Shown: positions 25,007 to 34,500 of the stretch, one piece after another
Layout: each line of letters begins with the position of its first letter
Position numbering within the stretch: the stretch's first letter is position 1
NCBI GenBank assembly: GCA_024233865.1
Contig: JACKPA010000008.1
Location: 215,000 to 278,999, forward strand
Direction: 5' to 3'
DNA from: Leptospiraceae bacterium
Lineage (GTDB): Bacteria > Spirochaetota > Leptospiria > Leptospirales > Leptospiraceae
Length of the DNA: 64,000 nt
The notes under the pieces: model-generated
Seen by the model: the letters and a program-made list of their open reading frames with translations, nothing else
What the model was told of the DNA's origin: nothing
Databases searched by the model: none
Made by a program: the position numbers and the translations under genes

Positions 25007-25932
25007 ATTGGATAAAAACGTTTGTCCTGTTCCTCTTGGTGTTTTTGCATTCTTGTTCGTGTGGTGGAAACGCCACTGAACATTTAAATGGCTATGTTAT
25101 GGACAAAAAACAAATAAAGGTAAGTTGTGAACACAGCTATAAATGTAATTGCAAAACGGAATGTTATGGCTCCGGTAAGGATAGAAGCTGTTCCAGGACT
25201 TGTAGTACTTGTTACAGCCATTCGTATGATTATGATTGGATTATCGTAAGCTCTATCGAAACCATAAAAGAGGAAAGTGATAAATATTCATTAGGATTTT
25301 ATTCTATAGATATTCCGAGAGTAGATAGGCAGGGGATTAAAGAACCAAGCGATTGGACAAAAATTCGACTGAAAGAACCGATGACCCTTGCACACAAATA
25401 CACCAACCATTTAAAAAATAACAAATTTTCTTTGTTTTCCTCCAAAAAAGAGACAGAATATCCTCAATACAAAGCATATAAAATTGACTATCCGGAAATA
25501 TACAACCATATTAAAATTTCTAACTTCATCAATGTTAATCTAAAGAGTTTGGAAATACATCAAATCAATACGTATTTGATGGAGGTAAATTCGGAAGTTG
25601 GACCTGGCTTACAAGGCAACTTGATCCTTATTTTGTCAAAGGATTTAGGTACTGATTTTGCTGATTTTGTTCTTAGTGAGTGGGACGGTGGAAACAAAAA
25701 TGACATAATAACATTTGTAAATCTTGATCTTGAATCAAAAATCAATTGGGTATATATCCACTGTCTTGCCGAATATTCGATCTTCGAGATTAGCTTGAGA
25801 AATAAACTATTGGATTACAAAAACCCGATTCTTTCCGAAAAAGAAGTGAAAGAACTTATTTCCAATATCAAAGAAACCGCTTTTGAATCTTACAAAAGAA
25901 AACCGATGGCTGATTTTGAAAAAAGTAAATAA
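25003..25932 (+). CDS. Secreted protein with Cys-rich N-terminal motif
   Basis: A 309-aa exported protein. A hydrophobic signal (FVLFLLVFLHSCSC) ends in a possible lipobox. Residues about 37-75 hold a striking cysteine cluster (SCEHSYKCNCKTEC, then SCSRTCSTCYSHSYDYDW), arranged as C-x6-C-x-C-x3-C-x8-C-x3-C-x2-C, likely a zinc or disulphide knot. The remaining 230 residues are mixed alpha/beta with no family recognised. It is coupled to the preceding gene by a 4-nt overlap, and a slipin gene converges on it 2 bp after its stop. The motif is unusual enough to define a family. Confidence 0.7.
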   Translation: MNWIKTFVLFLLVFLHSCSCGGNATEHLNGYVMDKKQIKVSCEHSYKCNCKTECYGSGKDRSCSRTCSTCYSHSYDYDWIIVSSIETIKEESDKYSLGFYSIDIPRVDRQGIKEPSDWTKIRLKEPMTLAHKYTNHLKNNKFSLFSSKKETEYPQYKAYKIDYPEIYNHIKISNFINVNLKSLEIHQINTYLMEVNSEVGPGLQGNLILILSKDLGTDFADFVLSEWDGGNKNDIITFVNLDLESKINWVYIHCLAEYSIFEISLRNKLLDYKNPILSEKEVKELISNIKETAFESYKRKPMADFEKSK

Positions 25933-25934
25933 GC

Positions 25935-27035
25935 CTACTGTTTCCCAAAAAGTGCAGCAAATTGATCCAATAATGGGCTATTGGTATTCACGTTGACAGT
26001 TCCCATTTTTTCCAATATTTTTTCCAAATATTCCAATTCTTTTAACCTGAATAGAGTAGGGTTTTCTTCCATCAATTTGGCGGTATTGAGCAAGCTCCTT
26101 GTAGAAGCTGTCTCTTCCCTTCTCATTATGATATTTGCTTGTGCCTTTTTTTCCGCTATTACTACGGTATTCAAAATGTCTTTCATTTCACCGGGTAGAA
26201 TCACGTCTTTAATTCCCGCATTGTGAAACTCGACTCCAAAAGATTTTTCTTTTTCTTTTAGCCTATTCAAAATAACACTTGCGGCTTCTTCCTTTTTTTC
26301 CAAAAGGCTATCTAGTTTCCAGGAGGAAACAAAATCTCTTAAAACCAATTGCATCAGTATATGTAACTGATCCGTATAGTTCTGAACTTCTAAAATAACC
26401 TTTTCCGGATTGGTAATCTGGTACTGACAAGTAAAGTTTAACCTGAGAGAAATTCTGTCTTGCGTTAGTAGTTCTTGTCCCTGTATTTCTATCTGCTGAA
26501 TTCTTTTTTCCAATAAAGTAACATTAATGGTTGTTGTTTGGTTCCAGAATCTATATCTTCCAGGACTTAGTTTTCGAATAAACTTACCATTTACAAATAA
26601 CAAGCCAAATTGGTATTCATATACAAAATATTCTACATAAAAAGGTGTAAGAATGGGATTGGTTAAAATAGACTCATCAAATTCAGCACCCATCTCATAT
26701 TGGGTTGTATCAACTCGAATAAATTCATGCTTTATGATCGTTTTATAAAAATAGTATTTTCCGGCTTTTAGAACTTCTTTTATAACTCCGTCTTGTTTGT
26801 GAATTACTATCTCTTTTTCGCTAACCTCTACTATTTCCACTATGGAAGCAAAATCAGGATTCTTTAAAAAGATGTTTATGGAGAGTGGATTGGAGTAAGA
26901 ACCGGTTAAATCTTCCAACTCAACGTTATAACCTAGCAGTTGGGGGCATAGATGACTTCCCTTTTGGATAACTTTTATGAAAATTCCATTTTTAAAAACC
27001 AATCCTATTTCATTTTCTTTTACATTTACAAACAT
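25935..27035 (-). CDS. Slipin/SPFH (band 7) domain protein
   Basis: A 366-aa member of the SPFH (stomatin, prohibitin, flotillin, HflK/C) superfamily, resembling slipins. The N-terminal 170 residues look like two related segments (EIGLVFKNGIFIKVIQKGSH and FGLLFVNGKFIRKLSPGRYR). The band 7 core follows: ITNPEKVILEVQNYTDQLHI near 205-225, LDSLLEKKEEAASVILNRLK near 240-260, GVEFHNAGIKDVILPGEMKD near 265-285, and a helical C-terminus with EKKAQANIIMRREETASTRS. No clear N-terminal membrane hairpin is seen. Such proteins organise membrane microdomains or regulate proteases; no NfeD or protease partner is adjacent. Confidence 0.85.
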   Translation of the reverse strand: MFVNVKENEIGLVFKNGIFIKVIQKGSHLCPQLLGYNVELEDLTGSYSNPLSINIFLKNPDFASIVEIVEVSEKEIVIHKQDGVIKEVLKAGKYYFYKTIIKHEFIRVDTTQYEMGAEFDESILTNPILTPFYVEYFVYEYQFGLLFVNGKFIRKLSPGRYRFWNQTTTINVTLLEKRIQQIEIQGQELLTQDRISLRLNFTCQYQITNPEKVILEVQNYTDQLHILMQLVLRDFVSSWKLDSLLEKKEEAASVILNRLKEKEKSFGVEFHNAGIKDVILPGEMKDILNTVVIAEKKAQANIIMRREETASTRSLLNTAKLMEENPTLFRLKELEYLEKILEKMGTVNVNTNSPLLDQFAALFGKQ

Positions 27036-27127
27036 GATAATACTCCTTCCTAGTATTTTTCTTTTCCAAACAAAGATGGTGAAATAACTTCCAAAAGTAA
27101 AAACGGAGTTTTCTTTAGTTTAAAAGC

Positions 27128-27151
27128 AGGAAAAGTGCATGCACTTTTCCT
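27128..27151. terminator. 24-nt palindrome followed by T run
   Basis: A perfect 24-nt palindrome (12-bp stem AGGAAAAGTGCA with its complement) followed by TTTT on the plus strand and preceded by AAAA-rich sequence, so it could end transcription in either direction. It lies 90 bp upstream of the slipin start and downstream of the minus-strand tRNA-like pieces, whose transcript it may terminate. Confidence 0.6.
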
Positions 27152-27266
27152 TTTTAGAAACGGTATCCGAACAACTTCAAAGTTTTTACAATTGTGAAAT
27201 TTTCTGCCCACACCCCAAAAAATTTCCGAAATTCTCTCACCATCTCTTAAAGGTGCTACAAACAAA

Positions 27267-27332
27267 AGAGTTTTCAAGTCTCTCGCCTTACCACTTGGCT
27301 ATATCTACAGAGATAGTAGGATTCGAACCTAC
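27267..27332 (-). other. tRNA-like halves in permuted order
   Basis: Read on the minus strand, 27332-27309 has a consensus T arm (GTAGG, loop TTCGAAT, CCTAC) and a 7-nt acceptor 3' strand TATCTCT. It abuts without a gap a tRNA 5' half (27308-27267): acceptor GTAGATA, TA, D arm GCC...GGC, and an anticodon arm with loop CTTGAAA (anticodon TGA if real). The two acceptor strands pair at six of seven positions, counting a G-T wobble at one end and one T-C mismatch. No 5' half is found before the T arm and no T arm after the anticodon arm. It may be a decayed tRNA cluster or a circularly permuted tRNA gene; both are open. Confidence 0.45.
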
Positions 27333-27415
27333 GTACAGGTGAAATGGATCAAGTTTCCATCAGGTATACCGGGAACTTAAAAAGGCGGTACCGCAAGGTT
27401 ATTAGAAACCTCCGC

Positions 27416-27517
27416 TTACAAATAGAAAAACGAATCCGTTTCAATATCAAAATAAATTGGATCTGAAATAGAGTCAAGGGGAATACAAACTAATACTCCT
27501 GTATTTTTATTCGACAT
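27416..27517 (-). CDS. Possible 33-aa ORF upstream of the tRNA-like halves
   Basis: An ATG-initiated minus-strand frame begins MSNKNTGVLVCIPLDSISDP and ends FFYL. It reads as plausible protein, but only a weak AAAAG precedes the start and no family is recognised. It could be a gene fragment left with the neighbouring tRNA-like debris. Confidence 0.2.
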   Translation of the reverse strand: MSNKNTGVLVCIPLDSISDPIYFDIETDSFFYL

Positions 27518-27596
27518 AAGGCTTTTCACGTATCAAACCACTACTTCAATTGTACTCATAAATATATATTGGTATAAAATAATACAAACTTTATCC

Positions 27597-28475
27597 TTGG
27601 TGCAATTATTTAACTTGTTTGACTTAAATTCACCGTCTAATGATTGTGTAAGGGTTAACACAGGAAAATATGATATACTGTCTTTGCAAACGGAACAATT
27701 CCTAAATCACCAAGTTAAAGAACGAGCTAGAAGTTTGGAACTTCAATTCGAAAAAACACAGTCCATAGCTTCTTATATGTTGCTTGGTTCTTTAGCAGTG
27801 TTCGGAATATCCCTTTTGGTAGGTAGTTTATTCATTCATCAACTGTTAATCCCGTTGCAACAGGTATCCGGAGCTTCTAGAAGTATGGCAGCCGGTGATT
27901 TTCAAATGCGTGTAAAGGTAAACAGCAATGATGAAATAGGTCATTTGGCTCAAGTATTTAATTGAATGGCAGAACACATACAAATCTTAGTTTCACCCTT
28001 GGAACAAAGGGCACAAGAGTTAGAACAGTTGAATCAATCTCTTGAACACAAGGTTGTTGAGAGAACTTCCGAGTTAGAAGATCGAACAAATCAGCTTGCA
28101 CAAACAAATTATCAATTACAAGTTGAAATCAAAGAACGAGAACAAGCAAAAAAGGCTCTGACAATTGCAAATCAAACATTGCAACGATTGGCTACGGTTG
28201 ACGGACTAACTCAGATTTCCAACCGCAGATATTTCGATGAACGAATTCAGCATGAATGGAATCGTTTTACAAGAGAGAGAGAACCACTTGACATCTTGCG
28301 AAAACGAGCAATTCCACATGAAAACTCAGGTGTTGACAAAAATATTACTATCAGTCTTGGTATAGCTTGCATGGTACCAAGCTTAGATAAATCACCGGAT
28401 GAATTAATTGCTTTAGCAGATCAAGCATTGTATATGGCAAAGCAACAAGGTCGTAATCGTTATAGGTGTTTGTAA
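27597..28475 (+). pseudogene. Decayed HAMP-GGDEF protein
   Basis: One frame encodes a transmembrane segment (SYMLLGSLAVFGISLLVGSL), a HAMP domain (LLIPLQQVSGASRSMAAGDF), a coiled coil and parts of a GGDEF diguanylate cyclase domain (LATVDGLTQISNRRYFDERI and ITISLGIACMVPS, ALYMAKQQGRNRYR). Three lesions are visible: the 5' end lacks a signal and sensor region, an in-frame TGA (27963-27965) interrupts HAMP, and the active-site part between REREPL and the final third, including GGDEF, is deleted. No cyclic-di-GMP could be made. The style of the text suggests an acquired gene, but this is not testable here. Confidence 0.85.
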
Positions 28476-28655
28476 GATTGAGAATCATTATTAAAACAAA
28501 TCAAGAATATATTTTTATACGTTTTTGTTATAAATCAATAGAACGATTGATAAAAATGAAAAATGCTTGTTTTAAAAGTAAGGGTAAAAATATCATATAT
28601 CCATATCATAAATAGAATTTCAGCTCATAGTATTTCGATGTTCTCACTAAAACAA

Positions 28656-29945
28656 ATGAAAAAGTATTTTTTATTCTTTCTCGTATTTACTTCCATAGGT
28701 ATGGCAAGTGAAGATTTCCCTCACAACAACCCAAAGTGTTCTGGTAAGCTTAAATTACAAAGTATAGTGGAATGTGTTTTGGAGCATAGTCCGATATACA
28801 AAAAATCTAAGCTTGAATTAAAAGCAATCCAAGGTAAAAAGATCGCAGCAGGATATCTTTTTCCAAGTAATCCCGTTCTTTCCGTATCTCACGCTTATCG
28901 CCGACAAACTGCCGCAGACCAAACCCTTTTAAATCCCGTTTTGCAATCAAGTATCAACGGAGAACTGATGCTTACTCAGGAAATATATATTGGCGGACAG
29001 AGACGTGGTATGTTAGATGTTGTGGATGCTGAATTTGCTGCTCAAGTAAGAAGAGTTACCGTGATGGAAAGAGAATTGATTTCTCAAGCCTTAAAATCTT
29101 CTTTACTGTTCAAAGATTCGATTGAAAAATACAAATTAATACTCGACTTGTACAGTCTTTCCCAAGATTTATACAAAATTACAAAAGGTAGAGCAGATAA
29201 AGGTCTTGTTGCATCCATTGATGCAGATATAGCCAAATCAGAATCCATTAAAATATACAGGCTTTTGCAAATTGCTGAGAGAGAAAAACAAATTAACAAA
29301 GCAAATCTAACCATTATGATGGGAGTCAAATACAATTCTCCTCTTGCTATTCAAGATGCTTTGCCAAAATTATCAATAGACACAAAAGATGCAGATTCAC
29401 TAATCGAACTAGGTTTACAAATCAGAGGTGAGGTAATCGGAGCAGAATATGATATTATCGCAGCCGAAAAACGTATCCAACTTTTAAGAAAAGAAAGGAT
29501 TCCGAACCTTTCTTTTTCCGGATATGTACAAAGGGATGGATTTAATGAAAATGTAATTGGAGCCAAGCTAGCTATGCCCCTAAAATTTTTCAGGGATAAT
29601 AGCGGAGAAATCTTAGAAGGAATTGCCAAAAAAGAGCAAAAACTGGCAGATCAAATCGAATCAAAACACAATGTTATGTTTGAAGTTATCCAGGCAACCA
29701 CAAATTATAATTCTCTAAAGATAGAATTGGAAAATTACTCTCCGGAATTAATGGGGCGAATTAATGAAGATTTGCACTCCATTAGAAAAGCCATTCTATC
29801 CGGACAAATGAATATAAGAGATGCTCTACTAACGCAGCAGTCTCTCATTTCTTTAAAGTTGTCTTATATTCAAAGCAAGTTAGAATATTATTTATCCATA
29901 GTGGAAGTATTACGTGCGAGCGGATTACCCTTTCCTATAGGATAG
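28656..29945 (+). CDS. czcC: TolC-family outer membrane factor of heavy-metal efflux (CzcC/CusC-like)
   Basis: A 429-aa exported protein of the outer membrane efflux family, forming the outer channel of a tripartite RND pump. A signal peptide (KYFLFFLVFTSIGMAS) starts at the ATG at 28656; the open frame extends upstream to 28563, but those residues look non-coding. The paired helical-hairpin layout of TolC proteins is visible: an N-terminal repeat with ALKSSLLFKDSIEKYKLI, and a second with ALLTQQSLISLKLSYIQSKL near the end. It is followed in order by the membrane fusion and RND genes. The metal is not determined; the symbol marks position and family only. Confidence 0.85.
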   Translation: MKKYFLFFLVFTSIGMASEDFPHNNPKCSGKLKLQSIVECVLEHSPIYKKSKLELKAIQGKKIAAGYLFPSNPVLSVSHAYRRQTAADQTLLNPVLQSSINGELMLTQEIYIGGQRRGMLDVVDAEFAAQVRRVTVMERELISQALKSSLLFKDSIEKYKLILDLYSLSQDLYKITKGRADKGLVASIDADIAKSESIKIYRLLQIAEREKQINKANLTIMMGVKYNSPLAIQDALPKLSIDTKDADSLIELGLQIRGEVIGAEYDIIAAEKRIQLLRKERIPNLSFSGYVQRDGFNENVIGAKLAMPLKFFRDNSGEILEGIAKKEQKLADQIESKHNVMFEVIQATTNYNSLKIELENYSPELMGRINEDLHSIRKAILSGQMNIRDALLTQQSLISLKLSYIQSKLEYYLSIVEVLRASGLPFPIG

Positions 29946-29962
29946 AACAAGAGGAATAGGTT

Positions 29963-31150
29963 ATGGAAAAACGACGTTTGTTTATAATTGTAATCGGTGT
30001 TGTAATTGTAGCATTTGTATCAGCTATACTATTAAAAAAATACAAACAAAACCAGTCTCACAAATCAAATAAAACTGAATCAAAAGACAAAACGAATCAA
30101 ATCGTTCATTTGGATCAAAAGCTCATCCAAGAACTTGGAATACGATTGGAAAAAGTAACTCAAAGTGAGTTTACGGATACTTTATCTCTAATCGGGGAAG
30201 TTACTGCCAATCCAAATAAAGTGGCAAAAATAAGTTCCAGGTTGCCCGGAAGGATTACTGGTGTTTTCTTTAACGAAGGTGAAAAAGTGTCCAATGGTTC
30301 TGTTTTGCTTCATATTGACTCTCCAGAAGTGTCGAAGTTTAGGTCTAAATATTTAGCGAGTTTATCAAGGTTTAAAGCAATAGAAAGAAATGCTAAAAGA
30401 TTGCGAGAATTGGTTGAATTGAGATTGGCGGGAGAACAGGAAGCTGTCAATGCTGAAGCAGAGTTGAGAGTATTGGAAACTGACTTAAAAGTAGACCTTG
30501 CTAATCTAAAGGTATTAGGTATTCCCGTTCCAAGTCTATCTGAGTTAGTTGATCACCCAGAGATAACAGGACGTATTCAAATCCGTTCTCCTATGAGTGG
30601 AGTAGTGCTAAATCGAAACGCTATTGTGGGAGAGCAAGTTGATCCGACTACAACGCTTGGAATAATAGGCGATCTTTCTGAAATTTGGTTTATGGTAAAA
30701 TTGTTTGAAAAAGACTTATCCAAAGTAGGAGTAGGTAATCATTCGATTGTAAAACTGAATGCATATCCCGGCGAAGAGTTTGAAGGCACACTTACTCATA
30801 TAGATAGCCAAATCGATGCTACTTCCAGAACGGTTCACGCAAGAATTGAAATCAAAAATAAAAACAAGATGGCTCGAATTGGTTTGTTTGGAACGGCTGA
30901 AATTATCCAAGGAGTTCAAAACGTTATATCCATAAACAGCCAAGCCATAACACTCATAGATGGAGATAACTTTGTTTTTGTAGAAAAAGAGCAAGGAAAA
31001 TACCAAGCAAGAAAAATTAAAATCGGCAGAAAATCCAATGATGTTGTGGAAGTGTTGGAAGGCTTGGCGGAAGGTGAATCTATAGTAGTTTCCGGTTTGT
31101 ATACTCTCAAGTCCAGATTTTTAAAATCTACATTTGGTGAGGAACAATGA
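29963..31150 (+). CDS. czcB: RND efflux periplasmic adaptor (CzcB/CusB-like)
   Basis: A 395-aa membrane fusion protein linking the inner-membrane RND pump to the outer channel. It has an N-terminal membrane anchor (RLFIIVIGVVIVAFVSAIL), a first half lipoyl segment (ISSRLPGRITGVFFNEGEKV), a coiled coil with RLRELVELRLAGEQEAVNAE, the second lipoyl half (IQIRSPMSGVVLNRNAIVGE), a beta-barrel with DLSEIWFMVKLFEKDLSKV, and a C-terminal domain. It starts 17 bp after czcC, with GAGGAATAGG as the binding site, so the genes form one operon. No N-terminal metal-binding Met cluster like that in CusB is obvious. Confidence 0.9.
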   Translation: MEKRRLFIIVIGVVIVAFVSAILLKKYKQNQSHKSNKTESKDKTNQIVHLDQKLIQELGIRLEKVTQSEFTDTLSLIGEVTANPNKVAKISSRLPGRITGVFFNEGEKVSNGSVLLHIDSPEVSKFRSKYLASLSRFKAIERNAKRLRELVELRLAGEQEAVNAEAELRVLETDLKVDLANLKVLGIPVPSLSELVDHPEITGRIQIRSPMSGVVLNRNAIVGEQVDPTTTLGIIGDLSEIWFMVKLFEKDLSKVGVGNHSIVKLNAYPGEEFEGTLTHIDSQIDATSRTVHARIEIKNKNKMARIGLFGTAEIIQGVQNVISINSQAITLIDGDNFVFVEKEQGKYQARKIKIGRKSNDVVEVLEGLAEGESIVVSGLYTLKSRFLKSTFGEEQ

Positions 31151-31151
31151 G

Positions 31152-31463
31152 ATGGAAAAATGGAATCAAGAGACTCCGGGAGGCGAACGCTCTTTAGAGC
31201 TATCTCCATTACTAGCTAAGCTAAAAAAAGAAGTAGATGCTTTGATAGGGGAATATTCCGCTCTTTGGGAAGAGGAAGAAAAACTGATTCTTTTGGTCGA
31301 GCCGGAATTAATTGTAAAATACAATTTAGCCATAGAAAGGTATATTCTTATGTATCTGAATAAAAACTTAGAATTGTTACAATTAAAAAGGAAAATAGAA
31401 ATTATTCAATCAAATCTAAACCGCAATTCAAAAATTGAAATAGCATTGAGTGCGAAAGTGTAG
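31152..31463 (+). CDS. Small coiled-coil protein in the metal efflux operon, probably frameshifted
   Basis: A 103-aa helical protein (LSPLLAKLKKEVDALIGEYS, then LWEEEEKLILLVEPELIVKY) starting 1 bp after czcB, with GAGGAAC as binding site. The frame ends ALSAKV at 31463, but in the +2 frame a further protein-like stretch (ESVDKELLDKLNGILRELNE) runs to a stop at 31537, which suggests that an indel near 31440-31460 cut a longer protein of about 128 aa. No family is recognised. Its place between adaptor and pump genes suggests an accessory role or simple hitch-hiking. Confidence 0.55.
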   Translation: MEKWNQETPGGERSLELSPLLAKLKKEVDALIGEYSALWEEEEKLILLVEPELIVKYNLAIERYILMYLNKNLELLQLKRKIEIIQSNLNRNSKIEIALSAKV

Positions 31464-31570
31464 ATAAAGAATTGCTTGATAAACTGAATGGTATTTTAAG
31501 AGAATTAAATGAAAATTTTCAATTTGCTACAACTTAAGTTTGGAATTCAAAATAAGAGGGTGGACGGGTA

Positions 31571-34500
31571 ATGAAATTTCTATCAAAAATTGTGGAATGG
31601 TCTTTAGACCATAGAGCTGTTGTTTTAGGATTAACGGCTATATTTTTTCTATACGGTATTATGGCGGCAAGAGAGTTGAAAATTGATGCCGTTCCAGATG
31701 TTACAACCGTCCAAGTACAGGTAATGACTTCCGCACCAGCTCTTTCACCCATTGAAATTGAGCAATATATTACCTTTCCTGTGGAAAGGGCTATGTCCGG
31801 AATACCGAATCTGGAAGAAGTTCGCTCTATCTCCAGACACGGATTATCTGTTGTCACAATTGTGTTTCAAGAAAAAACGAATATCTTTCTTGCCAGACAG
31901 ATGGTTGGTGAGCGTTTGAATGAAGTGATGTCCAGTATTCCACAGGGCTATGGGAAACCATATTTAGGTCCTATTTCAACCGGTCTGGGTGAAATCTTGC
32001 AGTTTGCTCTGCGAAGTGACACTTTAAGCTTAATGGAACTCACCACTTACCTAAATTGGTTTATCACCCCTCTTTTAAAAACCGTTCCGGGAGTTGTAGA
32101 AGTGAATACTATCGGAGGAAACACAAAACAGTACCAAATCTATTTGGACTTGAATAAGATGCAATCTCTAAACATTTCCGCTATGGATGTTATTGATGCC
32201 ATCCAAAAAAATAATGCTTCCATGGGTGGAGGATACATTGAGCACAACAATGAATACTATGTAATCACAACGGATGGTTTGATTCATTCTTTGGAAGAAA
32301 TGCTTTCCATCCCTGTAGGTAAGACCAAAGAAGGATTACCGATTCTGCTGTCTAAAATTGCTGAGCTAAAGTATGGACCGAGACTGAGGTTGGGAAGCAC
32401 AACTATCAATGGAGAAGGAGAAGTTGTTGGCGGAATTGTGTTGATGTTGATGAAAGAAAACTCTCTTGTTGTGACAAAAGCTGTAAAAAACAAGCTTGAA
32501 GGGCTCAAAAAAAATCTTCCCAAAGGAATCAATATAGAGGTTTTTTATGATAGGTCAACGATGGTTAAGACTGTCATCAAGACAGTTGCAAAAAACTTGT
32601 TGGAAGGAGCTTTGTTTGTAATCATCATACTCTTTTTGCTTCTTGGGAGCTTTCGAGCAGGGCTTATTATTGCGGTTATCATTCCTTTGGCAATGGCTTT
32701 TGCGATTGTGATTATGGATATACGAGGAGATGTTGCCAACCTGATGTCCATGGGAGCAATTGATTTTGGATTGATTGTAGACGGAGCTGTTATTATTGTA
32801 GAAAATTCTGTAAGAAGGCTTTCCATGGCAGTAAAGGAAAAGGGGCGAGAACTCACAGAAGAAGAGAAAATTCTGACCATCAAAGATGCTACACTCGAAG
32901 TGCGGAAAGCTACCATATTTGGTGAAACAATTATTGCCGTTGTGTACCTACCCATTTTAACCCTATCTGGAATTGAAGGAAAGATGTTCACTCCCATGGC
33001 ACTCACGGTTTTGTATGCTTTGTTTGGAGCTTTTGTTTTGTCTTTGAGTGTTGTTCCTGTTTTGGCATCTTTGTTTTTAAAGGTGAATGAAGCGGAAGAG
33101 CATGATACATGGCTTTTTAGAAAAATAAAGGTTCTCTATGAACCTTCTTTTGCCTTCTTTATGAAAAATAAACCCAAGGTAATGGTTGGAACTCTTACCA
33201 CTTTAGTATTAACCGTTATACTTTTTCAATCTATGGGAGCTGAATTTATGCCAACTCTAGACGAAGGCTCTTTATTGTTAGAAGTTGCGAGGCTTCCTTC
33301 TACGTCTCTGGCAACTTCTGGAACAACCGGTTCTCGAATTGAATCAGCATTATTAAAGAATTTCCCCGAAATTATATATGCTGTTTCCAAAACAGGCTCT
33401 CCGGACATAGCAACCGATCCAATGGGCTTGGAACGAACAGACTTGCATATTGAATTAAAACCCAAAGACGAATGGGAACATAGTTTGGATGAATTGGTCG
33501 AAAAAATCGAAAAAGTGGTAAAGGGACAAGTCCCGGAAGTTGCTATTTCCATTTCACAACCTATTGAGATGAGAACAAACGAGCTAATTGCTGGTATCCG
33601 CTCTGATATTGGAATCAAGATATTTGGAGAGGATTTACCAACTCTGAAAGGGATTGGTGAAAAAACAACCCAAGAATTACGCAATATTGAAGGAGTTCAT
33701 GATATTAAAATTGAACAACTAGGAGGATTGTACTACCTTAAAATAAATCCTATAAGGGAACGACTTGCCAGATACAATATCAATATACAAGATATCAACC
33801 AGATTACGGAGATGCTATCCTCCGGTTATATCGTTGGAAATGTCTTTGAGGGTAGCAAGCGATTTGAAATAGCCATCAAAACCGGGGAAAAATTCACTAC
33901 GGATTTGGATAGAATCCGCTCTATTCCGATTAAAACTATGGATAGGGAAGCAATTCCTTTAGGTGACCTCGCTGACATACTTATTGAGTCCGGACCAGCT
34001 CAAATTAGCCATGAGAATCAGTACAGAAGAATGCTTGTCGAGTTTAATGTGAGAGGTAGAGATATGATGAGCGTAGTGAATGAAGTCCAAAAAGTATTGA
34101 ATAAAAAGATTGAGCTTCCACCTGGTTATCGGTTTGAATTTGGTGGAAAGTATAAAAACTATATTTCAGCGAGAGACAGGCTTATGATTGTTGTTCCTCT
34201 CACCCTATTCTTGATTATGTTTTTTTTGTGGATGGCATTTGACAGCATAACTCCAGCCATAATGATATTTCTGAATGTTCCGTTTGCTATTACCGGTGGA
34301 GTTCTGTTTTTGTTTTTAAGGCAAATCCCCTTTAGTATTTCTGCCGGAGTTGGATTTATCGCCTTGTTCGGAGTTGCCGTTTTGAATGGCTTGGTTTTGA
34401 TCTCCTTTACCAAAACTTTGGAAAACGAGGGAATGTCATACACAGAAGCGGTTACACAAGCAGCCCACCTAAGACTTAGACCAGTACTCATGACTGCCAT

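Noticed and set aside
27036..27430. Group I intron or two-piece tmRNA as explanation of the tRNA-like halves
   Set aside because: No group I core elements were found by eye, and the D arm and anticodon arm are those of a normal tRNA, not of tmRNA.
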